A DNA stretch of 64,000 bases from Aphanomyces cochlioides (GCA_019828595.1 JAHQRK010000002.1:682001-746000), one strand, 5' to 3'; shown: positions 12,601 to 23,282, counted from the stretch's first letter. Notes: generated from the letters alone by a model not told the origin. Translations and numbers: made by a program.

Positions 12601-13859
12601 TTGACAATTCAACCCAACCTTTCTTTTTCAAGTTATCTACGAACTTGTCTAACGCCGCTTGCTCAACCTTAGCTAGACGGAAGGGAGCTCGGTTCTGTGG
12701 CTTCGCATCGGGCTTCAACTGCCGATCGAACTGCACAGCACGCTTGGGAGGCAACTTATCAGGCAGCTCGGCAGGAAACACATCCTTGAACTCTTCCAGC
12801 AGTTCAACGATCTCTGGAGGCTTAGGCAGAGGCTGAGGATCGAAATGACAAAGCTTTATTATCCATCCAGGCACGCTAGTCGAGACGGTATTGACTTCTA
12901 TATGTAATCATCTATCGACTCAATTTCATGCTTGCGCCAATTGATGACTGGATTGAACTTCCTGAACCACGGTTAGCCCAGTATCACATCAAATGCCTTG
13001 TCTTTGAGATCCCATTCGGTCATCACGGTGTCCTTGAACGTGAAGAAGTCAACGTGGATCGTCTCCTTCACTTCTTTCGTCTGCGTCTCCTGGGAGAGCA
13101 CGCCATCATAGCCCGCAATTCGCACGTTCTTCATTCTCATGACGTTCTTGCCGAGTCCGAGTCGGCACAACGAGTTGGTCGCTCCTGAGTCAATGAGCAC
13201 TTTCACAACTTTGCCGTTCATTACGCCAGACTTAATCATCAACGCTTCGTTCTTCATATCCCGCGACCTCGCTGTCGCATGCGCCACTTGACTTGATTCT
13301 GCTTCAGGCGCTATCGCACTTGCATCCGCGTCAACCTCATTGACACAACCAAAGGTGATATATTCAACGTCCTCTGGACTTAACTCTTCTCGCACTTCGA
13401 CATTGTTCTGTCGGCTCGTGGGCGGTTGCCCTGACACTCGTCGCTTTGGCTTTCGGCACTCCGACGCAATGTGCCCGATCTTCTAGCAGTTGTAGCAGCG
13501 CAGCTTGCTGCGGTCCTTCTTGTGTTCACGCCTGACATGCAGGTTGTCGACCTCCATGTCGTCAGGCTCTCGCTGTTCGCTTCGTGGAGGTGGTCTCTCG
13601 CGAGGTTGGAGATCTTGTTGTCGAGGCTTGATCGGATGTCGTCGTGGTCCTTGATTTGATCCGCCTCCAAATAATGAATTTTACTAAAACTCGCTTTAAA
13701 CCTACTCTTTTCTACTCTACTCTTGTCGCCTTGGTCGCTCGCCTTTCGCTTCTTGTTCGCCTTGGTTGCTGTCTTCATGCACGACACGGTCTTTCGCTTA
13801 CACCAGAGGTAAGAGCCCAAGACTCGAGAATCCACCCAAGCAGGCTTTAGGATGCCCAC
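9582..13859 (-). pseudogene. Gag-pol of the gypsy element, broken
   Basis: Read from 13859 downward. First comes a Gag tail with a CCHC zinc knuckle (RCYNC...KIGHIASEC) that has a TAG inside it at 13483-13485. The protease follows (VLIDSGATNSLC), with a TAA at 12973-12975 in the ILG.PWF motif and a frame change near 12900. Reverse transcriptase shows FTKIDLASGYHQ and VVYLDDICVHSK. RNase H shows TDASGYCCGAVLSQ and a TGA at 11492. Another frame change falls between 11285 and 11490. Integrase has a zinc finger (HDTSTTAHPG, CETC) with a TAG at 10911, and a DDE core (VDWITGLP, ISDRDPKF, SDGATERQNR). Last is a chromodomain (YIVEALLKQRQ, EYLVKWHGLPEHEATWE). Only about 550 bp lie between the LTR and the knuckle, so most of Gag is missing. 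Confidence 0.9.
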
Positions 13860-14038
13860 AGCGCGGGGGAATGCAGCGGACAGGCTCGAACGCTAGTGTT
13901 CGCGTAGATCTAACACTAGTCGCCTGAACGGTCAAAGATGAGCCGTCGCGAGAACCAGATAAGATAACCCCTTCGACCCTCGAGCTATGCCTCCGGGTCC
14001 AGAGTCCTTGGTGTCGTGAACCAAGAAGTACTACCAAC

Positions 14039-14306
14039 TGTAGGGTAGTTGGTAAGCGCAGAGGAAGATGAGAAGTGAGTTAGATTAGCCAGCTTAAAGT
14101 TAAATCTATAAACTAAACAATACCGTATAGTTTTCGATATACACTCGGCACGGCTACGGAACAATCTTCTGAGGGCCGTACACTCCCTGAGAACACACGT
14201 GCCTCTGGCCAATCTCAACTTAGTCAGACGGTGTCGTCAGCGTTGGACACGCTTGACTCGACACCCGTCTTGCCAGGCGACAACTATAAACCATTAATTC
14301 ATTACA
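14039..14306 (-). repeat. 5' LTR of the 9401-14306 gypsy element
   Basis: It is a 268-bp copy identical to 9401-9668, ending directly at the target duplication AATCG. On the minus strand it contains the presumed promoter of the element. It lies about 113 bp upstream of the start codon of the plus-strand gene at 14420. Confidence 0.95.
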
Positions 14307-14419
14307 AATCGTAGTGTTCATCCCTTAAAATGGAGTGAACGACCAAAATATTCAACGTCTTGGCTGCTATAAATGCAACCACTGTGCGATTTACCCACAA
14401 CACAAGACAAGTCGAAGCC

Positions 14420-15463
14420 ATGCTCCGCCTCTGGGTTTTGTCGTGCTTTGTTTTCCTCGCCATGGCAGATGAATGCCAATGGAAAGCGTCCGAAACACTC
14501 ACGACCATGAAGAACTTCTCGTGTACCAATCCCACCTCTGTGCTTAAACGTCTCGACATCAACTTACCAATGGCGCATTCTCCGCTTGGAGATGAATTTC
14601 GAGTCTACGTTCTCGACACGGACAATCGCGCGAGATTTGACATCGGGGAGCCGTATGCTTGCCTGAACGAAAACTGCGAGGAAGCCTTGTCCACGTTTGA
14701 CTCGATCGTCTCTGTCAGCAGTGACATATCAATCTCGATTGAGTGCATGGAGGTCCCATGCGACGTCTCATGGAACTGGCAGTTGGGCCGAGTGTCGCAG
14801 GAATTATCAAACAATCACCGTCGTCTGGGTGCAAGCAACGCATGTCTTGGATATCCTGGTCAATATCTTAGACCGTGGGACGATAATCAGGCCTACATTT
14901 GCTCTGCCAAAGCTGGCTCAATCTTTGGACCCTACGACAATCAATATCCCATGGTGTGGCCAGAAAACGGCTTCAAGTACAAAGTGTATTTATTTGACTG
15001 GACCAATTACCAAAAGTTCAAATCTGGCTCCACTTATCAATGTTTGAATGGTGATAGTTGTGCCACCGTGTTTGAAGGCACAAAATCCAGCCCAAAGTAC
15101 AATACCTCAGTGACGCTCAACATTTCGCAAACTTACGTCGCAGTTGTCCAGTGCAAAATTATTGGAAGTGGTGACTGCTTCATGAACCTTAATTTTCAAT
15201 TCGTCGATCCATCCGGCTATATGGATACACATGAGCCGTCGTATTCAGAAGACGTGTATCCTCAACCATGGGAATTCCTGAATGCTTGCTCTTCTCCTAA
15301 TGCAACAGTGGTAACGACCTTACAGAACCAGGTTTTAGCTTTCATTTGTACGACACAAGCTGGCACAACGTTTGGGAAAAAAGTGGCTGCGCAAGCCATG
15401 GTGAGCTCCAACCAGAACGACACATTCCAAATCTACCTCTTGAATTGGACCAACTACAGATAA
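14420..15463 (+). CDS. Secreted cysteine-rich repeat protein, probably 3'-truncated
   Basis: I chose the ATG at 14420 because it gives a clear signal peptide (MLRLWVLSCFVFLAMADEC). An in-frame ATG at 14360 would place a poor leader before it. The mature part has two repeats of about 120-140 residues. Each holds a block like FRVYVLDT or YKVYLFDWTNY, then a CLN.(D/N)C pair, and further Cys pairs, with several N-glycosylation sites. A third repeat starts (YLLNWTNYR) and hits a TAA at 15461-15463, and similar sequence continues beyond it. So this is either a shortened gene or a pseudogene. I do not recognise the family; a secreted, surface or host-contact role is a guess. The gypsy element has separated it from its original upstream region. 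Confidence 0.65.
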   Translation: MLRLWVLSCFVFLAMADECQWKASETLTTMKNFSCTNPTSVLKRLDINLPMAHSPLGDEFRVYVLDTDNRARFDIGEPYACLNENCEEALSTFDSIVSVSSDISISIECMEVPCDVSWNWQLGRVSQELSNNHRRLGASNACLGYPGQYLRPWDDNQAYICSAKAGSIFGPYDNQYPMVWPENGFKYKVYLFDWTNYQKFKSGSTYQCLNGDSCATVFEGTKSSPKYNTSVTLNISQTYVAVVQCKIIGSGDCFMNLNFQFVDPSGYMDTHEPSYSEDVYPQPWEFLNACSSPNATVVTTLQNQVLAFICTTQAGTTFGKKVAAQAMVSSNQNDTFQIYLLNWTNYR

Positions 15464-16185
15464 ACCTGCTTGTTTGAACAACGCGCGGTGGAGTGGGATT
15501 CTTGTTCAATTCCAAAGGTGTTCAGCTATAGCTTTATCGAAGCGTTTGTATAGGCATACAAATTTCAAGTTACTAATTTACCGTATGGTATCAGGACATT
15601 TCCATAAGTAACGCCTGTCGTTCATCAATCAATACACTCTACTCTATCAATCAATACACTCTACTATGTCTCAACGAGCACTTGAAGCGCTTCTTGATGT
15701 CTTCGTAACGTTATGGGGTGCCTTCATCGATCATCTTCAGCGTGGTGACTTTGTCTTCCATGCTCAAGTCGACCATCCTTCCACCAAGACTAACAATGTG
15801 TGGCTAACCAACGATGTGTTCTGACGTTACGTAGTACATACAACTCATATTTGATCAAATTACTTCGTTTAGCATGAGAGGTTTTTGTTGAATCTACCAG
15901 GGTCGACATATATGGAATTCTGTCCGTGGATTGAAAACCTGTTCAGTTCGAAAGGTGTTTAGCTATCCGAGGTGTTTAAACTAGCAGGTTTTTCTGTATC
16001 AAACATGGAATCTTGGGGCCAAAGTCTATTGCAACACTTTCGATGACCATTGCGGGTCTGTCACCGACACAAGCCTTAGAAAAGTCTATGACACACCTGT
16101 GACGATTCCTTCCACGGATTCGTACGTCGTGGCAATTCCCAATGTTTGCGTGGAGCCTCGTTCAGTTTTTATAAGTACTAGCTGA
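15464..16185 (+). pseudogene. Decayed 3' repeats of the secreted protein gene
   Basis: Translations just after the stop (TCLFEQRAVEWDSC) and at about 16016-16185 (VYCNTFDDHCGSVTDTSL, then STDSYVVAIPNVCVE) match the Cys-pair and TYVAVVQC blocks of the upstream repeats. A stretch at 15920-15980 also repeats 15485-15530 in altered form. Frames are broken, so this is former coding sequence of one or two further repeats. Confidence 0.6.
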
Positions 16186-17850
16186 GCTACCCGGCTTCGC
16201 ACGGGGTTTGAAGTGTTTGTTGGTAGGCGAAAGAAATGCTAGAATATATTCTTCTAGCTTACGGTTGGTAATCATAGCTGGGTCCCGCTGGGTTGTCTCT
16301 GTTACCTCTTCTCAATCCGTACCTAGCCTTCGCCGAGGTTTTGAGACGGCACATAATACGATTTCTGAGATATTAGAGACTTTTAGCAAGTCTGAAAAGT
16401 GAAGAGTTTGCAAACTTTTTCTTCGTTCGATTTTTGTGAAGTATGAAGTGTGAAATCTTCAGAAATTAGGTTTAAGTCCGAAAAGTATAGTTTGCAGATA
16501 TATTTTTCGGAACTATATGGAGTTTTCTCGGTCATGACTGCGGTCATAGTTCATTTTTGGTCGTTTTATGACCAGGATAAAATATTCTGTTTTTTCATTT
16601 TCTTCCACAATAGGACACCGAAAGTCTTGTTTTCAAGCTTAAATTAGGCATCACAAGACATGTAAACTTTGTAATGACCGCTCTAGCAGTCGAGATGGCT
16701 CTCATCATGGAGCATGATAGTCTTGACCTTGGCAGGAGTGATGACGACGAGTGTTTGTATTAGCTTAAAATTAATATAATGACCAGAGTTAAATATATCT
16801 CAAATATTTATTCAGAAACAGCCAATTTGGAAATTATATCTCTGATATTTATTTTCTTGGTCATGACCCTGGTCATGACCGCAAAATTTAAATTTCAATA
16901 CATATGTTCTATTGTAGTCAATCCTGCCATTGTCGGATAACAGGCCGACACATGTGGTCTCGTCCACTGTCAGGACGTCGAGAAGGAGGCCATGCTATTG
17001 AGACCGACAGTTCTGCAGAACCATGTGTAGAAAGAAATAGGGATAAATGTTCGCGAGGATTCCTCGCGACAACGTTGCGTTGTTTCGAGGGTTCATTCTC
17101 ATTGAGACGACAATTTCAAGTGTAAAACATCCACATCATGGAGCAGACCCCACAGCCGACCCTGCGTGCATTAACTTATGACTTCGTGGAAAAATACAGT
17201 AAGTGAAGAAGTATTTCATTGGCCGAGGATGTCTTGAACCCTACATGGTACAAAGTCTGAAGTCTGGAGCGACTTCGGACTTCAGGGCCAAAAGTTTGTA
17301 AACTTCCTCACTTTTCAGACTAGTTTTCGGACTTGGTGTCCAAAGCTCGAAATTCGAATCGAAGTTTAAGTCTGTGAAAACTAGATTTCAGACTTGCTAA
17401 AAGTCTCTATTGTCGATTTCATTCGAAATTGTGAGAGGGGTTTGAAATGTATTGTCTTCAGAATTTACAGTGTGGATTGCACTGGCATTTCTATTTTGTC
17501 CAATCCAAGTTTAAGTAGTTTCAATTGGCTATATATATGGAGGCGTACATCAATGTTGTGTTGTGCGAGTTGTCAGAGCTACCCTCATCTCACGCTCATG
17601 CTTGTCAAGCTACAACGAATTCTTGCACGCCTGGGCTAGCAATAATGATGACAACTGACCAAATAAATTACGATGAATTTACTCCTATTTCTCTGAGTTT
17701 AACCAACAACGGAGCGATTACAGCATTTCTGAGGGGATGGACGAAGGGCGCAAAAGCTATGCCGTCACACACGGCCTCGTGATACTCCGAAGTGTTTATA
17801 ACCCCGTAGAGAACATAAATCACACATTTAAGGAGACAAGTTGATTGTTG
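16186..17850. other. Repeat-rich gap, no gene recognised
   Basis: It opens with a short GC-rich hairpin word (CTACCCGGCTTCGCACGGGG) of a kind found at ends of many eukaryotic repeats. It contains the dispersed repeat at 16761-16890 and, near 17395-17440, words shared with the repeat family at 19421 and 39130 (GAAATTGTGAGAGGGGTTTG). No reading frame is convincing. Confidence 0.5.
16761..16890 (+). repeat. Dispersed AT-rich repeat, copy 1
   Basis: This segment matches 38281-38364 plus 38936-38965 closely. Shared words include AGCTTAAAATT, ATAATGACCAGAGTTAAATA and TTATTTTCTTGGTCATGACC. In this copy the sequence runs unbroken through the point where copy 2 holds a 571-bp insertion, so it serves as the empty site. 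Confidence 0.85.
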
Positions 17851-18551
17851 GGCACTACTTCAATTGAACCCCCGTCAGCATTTTAAACACATTTTATACC
17901 GGATAAAATTATCCGGATTATACTGGTTGATTGAGATGGGTCAATCATCATCCGGATAATATTCGGATGACTGTCTCAAAATTGAGCCACAACTACAGTT
18001 TGTCCCCCGTTTCTAGCACATTCTACGGCCAAGCACAATAAAAACATTTGAAGTTTGTATACCACTTCAATTCAACCCCCGTAAATGTGGGCCTGTCAGT
18101 GGTTTGCCACCACTTTGTAATTCACCACGGAGTGCCTGGATGTCTGTTGCCAAGTCATGAGCCGGCCACCTGCGCATGGCTAAATGCGTCGTTCAAGCCA
18201 ACATTGCTATCGGTAAGCGTTTTTGTCCTGACGTTGATCATATTAATCTTATTTACAGGAAAAACTTTGTGCAGCGACACACGTCACGATAGCAGGAAAA
18301 ACTATCGAGCCGCGCCGTCATCTCAGGAATGCTGAGATTTCAAGAAACACAAGCCTCAAGCGAAGGACAGCGAATGCTCAACATCTAGAGAGAGCACGTA
18401 ATTGTAGGTAGAACTAAGACGCAGTACAATCTTTTGTTCTCTTCTGTGGTGTTGTATGTGAAAGCATGACGATCAACCAGTATAATCCGGATAATTTTAT
18501 CCGGTATAAAATGTGTTTAAAATGCTGACGGGGTTCAATTGAAGTAGTGCC
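17851..18551. mobile_element. hAT-like non-autonomous element, 701 bp, long TIRs
   Basis: The two ends are reverse complements over about 80 bp, starting GGCACTACTTCAATTGAACC on each side, with one indel in a C run. Each end is flanked by the same 8 bp, GATTGTTG (17843-17850 and 18552-18559). An 8-bp duplication is characteristic of hAT elements (P elements also give 8). The interior has no credible transposase. An altered copy of the end word occurs at about 18064-18085. Small palindromes (ACCGGATAAAATTATCCGG) lie in the TIRs. Confidence 0.85.
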
Positions 18552-18559
18552 GATTGTTG

Positions 18560-19420
18560 ATTCCTTTGTATCAGTCCTTTATTCGAGATTGCGTTGCTAA
18601 ACTAAAACAAGTTACATGACCAGCACCAACTCTTCTACATGTATTGGGCGGTTTCAATCCAAATTTTTCCAACGTTGAGTGATATGTCATGAAATTTGAT
18701 TGGTCAAAATTTGACTTCAAGTTTTCAACGCAACACCCTTCATCACACAGATTTCCAACAAGAAATTTGCTGTTGAGAATAAATCCAACGTTGAAAAGGT
18801 TGGTGCACATGAGAAGTGGAAAAATTCTGTAGCAAGGACTCATAATCAATTACTTTCACTTCCCTATGAAAAGGAACCCCATTTGTGATTGGATACATTT
18901 TCTGAGACTTCCACAAACGACCATTTTTCAACATTTAGATTGAAACCCCCCATTGTGTCAATTAAAATGCTCAAAGATATTGTAGACATCTTTCTATATG
19001 GCTAGCAATCAACGTGTTCAGTTGTAGACTACATATCGTCCCTCGACATGCAACGAGTGTACATGTGTGAACCTGTAAAGCAGTTGAATGTGACTTTCGA
19101 ATGATGTGAGAACTAATTTAAGTTTACTGCGATTCTAGCCTTCCTCTGTCACACTGAACCCTGTTTCTTAGTTATGAGTGCCTGGTAAGGGACGTTTAGA
19201 TTAGCTTTCAACTACGTGTTCCTTTGTGTTGCGCTGGGATAAATCATTGGACGGGTTTCTGTATTTTGTTAGCATTTGATTTCCATTGAGAGGTATATTC
19301 AAAACGCTCAATACAAATTGCAAGTATAAATACAGAGAAAAAATATCATTTTATTGGAAAAAACAGTGATCTTTCACTGTAACCCCCTTAATTTCAATAT
19401 GTCGAGCACTGTAAAAGTTG
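18560..19420. other. AT-rich gap, no gene recognised
   Basis: The only sizable frame (18571-18849, minus) has no similarity I recognise and an uneven composition. I see no repeat boundaries here. The end runs into the mariner-related repeat at 19421. Confidence 0.45.
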
Positions 19421-20060
19421 ATGAATGTATCGATTTTTCAAATCGATCTGCAAATCGCTCAGCCAATCAGAATCGAGTATTTACCTAATTCACGCAAAAC
19501 ACACCCAGACACACGTGTAATTAATTTGGGACGTTTGCCATACTTCCCATTCATAGTATGATCGAATCGATTTGGAATAGAATTCGATTTTTGTAAAAAA
19601 ATACAAATTTGGGTGAAAAAGACAATACTGTACTTTCCTTTTATACTTGACTTCAATATGATCAAATCGATTTGGAAATGAATTTGATTTTGGTAAAAAA
19701 TACAAATTTGAGTGAAAAAGACAATACAAAAAACCAATCCAAATTGGGAAATTTCTAGCGAATCCACAATACAAAAATCAAGTTCGATTTAAAAATTGAA
19801 ATTATTGTGGATTCGCTAGAAATTTCCCAATTTGGATTCGTTTTTTGTATCAATCTCCAATCGCGCCAATACATTGGATGAATGAAAATTAGAACAGTAC
19901 TTTCTCTCATGGGAATTGTACTTTCTCTAAAATTTTATTCAGCCAATCACAATCGCCCAAAATATTTATTAGCCAATGGCGTCGATTGGTGAATCGATCC
20001 GCCGGCGTGATTCGATTGAACGGGGTCTGGAAATTCGTATCAAATCAACAATATTGAGAG
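19421..20060 (+). repeat. Mariner-associated non-coding repeat, long copy
   Basis: It matches 39165-39515 in order, sharing CTCAGCCAATCAGAATCGAG, CACGCAAAACACACC, ACAAATTTGGGTGAAAAAGA and GATTCGATTGAACGGGGTCT. This copy is longer: a unit of about 102 bp is present twice (starting near 19556 and 19658) and a palindrome is added (19724-19850). The 5' word TATCGATTTTT...AATC recurs at 20090 just before the transposase start, so the repeat probably belongs to that transposon family. Confidence 0.7.
19724..19850. repeat. Inverted repeat, 47-bp arms
   Basis: Bases 19736-19770 are the exact reverse complement of 19804-19838 (35 of 35). The match extends outward to about 19724 and 19850 with one mismatch. 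The loop is about 33 bp. This hairpin is missing from the related repeat at 39165-39515. Confidence 0.85.
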
Positions 20061-20174
20061 ATACATTCTATGTAGTGAGAGGGGTTTGAAATCTATCGAT
20101 TTTTTAATCTCGCAGCCAATCAAATCGAGAACCGAGATCCACTGTCCTCTCGCGCATTTCCACTGACAACAACA

Positions 20175-21250
20175 ATGGCGAGCATCCAGGAAACAGTTCG
20201 AGGCCGACACGCTTCATCCAACACAGTTATGCACGTCCTGTATGGATATTACTTCATTGGAATACCGAGAGACAGATTGGCGCAGATTTATGGTAAACAT
20301 ATCAACACAATCACAAAATATATTCATGTATACGAAAGAGACGGCGAGTTTGGGAGAAAAAGATTCGTCAGTGTTGGAAATTTACGACAGAGCAGAAAGA
20401 GTGGATTATCAACTTCTATATTGGCGAATCCCGTCGCATTCCTCGACGAAGCAAAGACAGCATCAATAATAACAGTGTGGAGAGTGTTAAATTCGGCTGG
20501 AATGACGTACAAAGTACTTGAAAGGCGTGCTATGCGCATCCGAATCAACGACATTGCACGATTTACATTTGAAATCAACTCCTTGTCATGGAGCCAAATG
20601 AATATTCAGTTCTTGGATGAAGTCAGCTTCGACAACAAAGGCTTGTTGCGAACGAAGGGATATGCGATGAAGGGAAAAGAGCTGGCTTTCAGGGGGATTT
20701 CAATCGAAAACCACGTGTCTCCTTACTCTGCTTTATCAGTGTGGATGGATTAGTTGAAACCTTTCACACAGATGGGACGTTTGACAGAACCAAATTCATT
20801 GAATGCTGCCAAGTCCACGCACACTCTGGAAAATCAGTCCGTAAATACCCTGGAATGGGCTCAATTTGGATTTTAGATGGCGCGAAAATCCACTGCCATC
20901 CTAGCATTGTTTACTACCTCCGTTCCCTTGGCATTGTCCCAATCTTTCTTCCTGCCTACTGCCCATTTTACAATCCTATCGAGGTCCTCTTTGGTCTAAT
21001 GAAAAAGGCATTTCGACGCGAACACATTGAAGGCTCTCAAACCCCTTTGGTCGAGAGCATAGCAACGGTGCGTCGAGGTTTCATTTCATTTGACATGTCA
21101 AAAAATATTTCAACATTATGGTTGGGACGTGACTGGTGTCTTCAACCCAGAGACTGCCCTCAGTCATGATCAAATTGTTATCAAAGGGAAGGCTGAAAAT
21201 GTCTCTGAACTGCTTGAATTTACTGAGCGCGTCGACATAGATGATCAAGA
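20175..21250 (+). pseudogene. Broken IS630/Tc1-mariner-type (DDE_3) transposase
   Basis: The N-terminal half (20175-20753) has a helix-turn-helix region and the first acidic motif (FLDEVSFDNKG). The second part (from 20741, another frame) has ILDGAKIHCHP and FYNPIEVLFGLMK. The last Asp and Glu are 34 residues apart, the D34E signature of this superfamily. A one-base loss near 20740 and a slip in an A run near 21100 break the frame. The last readable block (QHYGWDVTGVFNPE) is in a third frame. The protein cannot be made as it stands. Repeats related to its 5' flank occur at 19421 and 39130. Confidence 0.85.
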
Positions 21251-21337
21251 AAGCTTACTATGTTATCATCCATGCATCTGCTTAACATAAATACTCAAAG
21301 TGTGTGGTCTCTTCTTGATTTGGTATTAATATTCCAC

Positions 21338-22402
21338 TTAGCGCAACAAGAACTCTTGAATCGTCTGGATCGATGGCAACGTCTTCGCCCATTGTTGTAC
21401 AATGTCTCGATGGTTGTTGATAATGTCACGCAAGCTGTCCATGTCGGTATTGAGCACTTTGAGCTTCTGTTGGAAGGCAATGACTTTTGTTTCCACTGCT
21501 TCCAAGATCTTTGTTGTCATCTGCACTCCTCTTTCAACTCGGAGCAATTGAGCTTGGGCTGAGCTTGATGTCGGTCGAAAGCCTCCGACTATTTGATTGG
21601 GCGGCCCGTCTTTAATATACCTCGTTGCATCATTTTTCTTTCTCTGAACAAGCCAGGATGCCCAAAGTCGCCATTGAATTTCCTGCCCAACCAAATGATG
21701 CCCCCACTCTGCTTTCAGTGCGGTAATCAATGCTTGTATGTACGCTTCTGCTGCCGCTCCTGCCCTGTCAACTTCACTGGGCTCCAAACACTGAGCTTGA
21801 AATTCTTCAAGCTCGGGTGCCTTTGTGAACGCGTTACCATACTTCAAAGCCGTCACCATGTATGTTTCGTCTTGGTGCTTCACCACATATTTCTTGTCAT
21901 TTGAACTGTGCCAAGGGTTTATTTGACGAGCTGACGCAACTCTGTGAACGCCACCTTCAACCACTTGCAACACGTGACGGGGACCCTCCTGTGTGGTCTC
22001 TGTGTGAGTCTGAACCAACAATTGACATGTTCCATAAGTATATCTCCATGCACAGAGTCGTCAAATCTTGTCTTTCACACCATCCCAGGAATCTGAGCGT
22101 ATTGTGTGTTTTCCGAGTGATTTCGCTGAGTTTACTCGTTGATTCACAGTGTCCTTGAATCTCAAATCGATGCGAATGTTGAGGAGAGCTGGTCGGTCAA
22201 GAAGCTCTTGTTCGGGAGCGCTGTGAGCTTGACTATCTTCCTCCTCTCTTCCATGTAGCTCTAGAAGGCGAGGGCTTCTGCGCAACGGCGGTGTGATCCA
22301 TTCATCATGACAGGGATGAGGGGTGTGCGGACTCTGAGACGTCATTTGCGATATCGCTTGTGTGTGTAACCGGAATAGAAGACATCCGGATAATCGAAAC
22401 AC
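21338..22402 (-). pseudogene. Unknown ~354-residue ORF with one in-frame stop
   Basis: One minus-strand frame is open from 22402 to 21338 except for a TGA at 22061-22063. The N-terminal part has a Ser/Pro/Arg segment (RRSPRLLELHGREEE). The centre has a conserved-looking block (EEFQAQCLEPSEVDRAGA, GQEIQWRLWASWLVQR). The C-terminal third is a likely coiled coil (TKILEAVETKVIAFQQKLK onward). I do not recognise the family. Its setting next to a transposase suggests a transposon-borne or repeated gene, but a host gene is equally possible. Confidence 0.5.
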
Positions 22403-23282
22403 TGTCTACAATCTTGCAACTACAAATTTCGAGAGAAACGACAATACTTTTGATATTCACGAAAAATTGAAATTACGTTTGATATTCACGAAAACTCATG
22501 ACAGATTTTCTGTAAATGCATACAAAACGCAAGTATTTTTCTGTGAATTCCGACGAATGGACAATCAACTCGCTTGTCCATGGACTCACAATAAACTGAA
22601 CGACTCGTCGCTGGTTTCGCAGGTCTTCAAGGCAATAAACTACTAATTAAGAGCGTTACAATCTGAATGCATTCACAGGATGGCCTTTGAAGACAGCTTG
22701 TCTTCTGCTGGAGTGTGTTCCTGGTCGCATTTCCCACTCCGTCTGAAGATCTTCCATAAAACCTGTCAAAAATGATTTGCACAGTGGTTGTGAAAGTGGT
22801 CCATATTGTGATGAGAATATGCTCCCAAGGGTTTGCAGGCATCTCTGTCGACAAAGACATTACGGGAAGGCACAAGCAAGAATCCAGCTCACAAGGAAAG
22901 GATCAATTCGTCATGGCCTTATTGAGGCGGCGTACGTTTTCCTGAATCTGAACTCCTTCGATGAGAGCATTGACAGTGAGAATATCAAATGTCGTGAGTA
23001 ATACGGTTCATGGGTTAGCCTTTGAAGAGCTCAATGTCCATCTCCGTGAGGACAAACAAGACGGCAAATCCCATTTCCAGCATCATTCTCAATAAGAAAC
23101 GAGTGGGTAAACATCGACAAGTGGCACGAGCCGCGCTAGCTAGCGCGGCAAATTGAGTCGAATGAGACTCACAAAGATTGACTTCATGGGGTGAGATTAA
23201 TTTATAGAGGTGACAGTATGAAACTTCAACTAATGGTATGACATTCGAGAGGTTTTTCTGACTTGAAAGAAGATCGACAAAG
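22403..23282. other. Gap, no gene recognised
   Basis: Two short overlapping frames (22627-22875 minus, 22777-23001 plus) have no recognisable domains. No repeat boundary was seen. The last 100 bases are the upstream region of the U-box gene. Confidence 0.45.

Larger units (their letters stand above)
9401..14306 (-). mobile_element. Complete Ty3/gypsy chromovirus insertion, 4906 bp
   Basis: The element is bounded by two 268-bp LTRs that I read as identical base for base. It is flanked by the same 5-bp target duplication, AATCG (9396-9400 and 14307-14311). A polypurine tract (ACGGGGGGAGAA on the minus strand) lies against the 3' LTR at about 9669-9680. The space between the 5' LTR (14039 side) and the primer-proximal region begins GTTGGTAGTACTTC, a possible primer-binding site of unknown tRNA. 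The internal region keeps zinc knuckle, protease, RT, RNase H, integrase and chromodomain, but Gag is very short and the frame is broken several times. Identical LTRs mean a recent insertion. Confidence 0.95.

Noticed and set aside
16186..16215. CCCGGCTTCGCACGGG hairpin as a bacterial-type terminator or CRISPR unit
   Set aside because: It is a single copy in a eukaryotic repeat-rich context, without a T-run or spaced copies.
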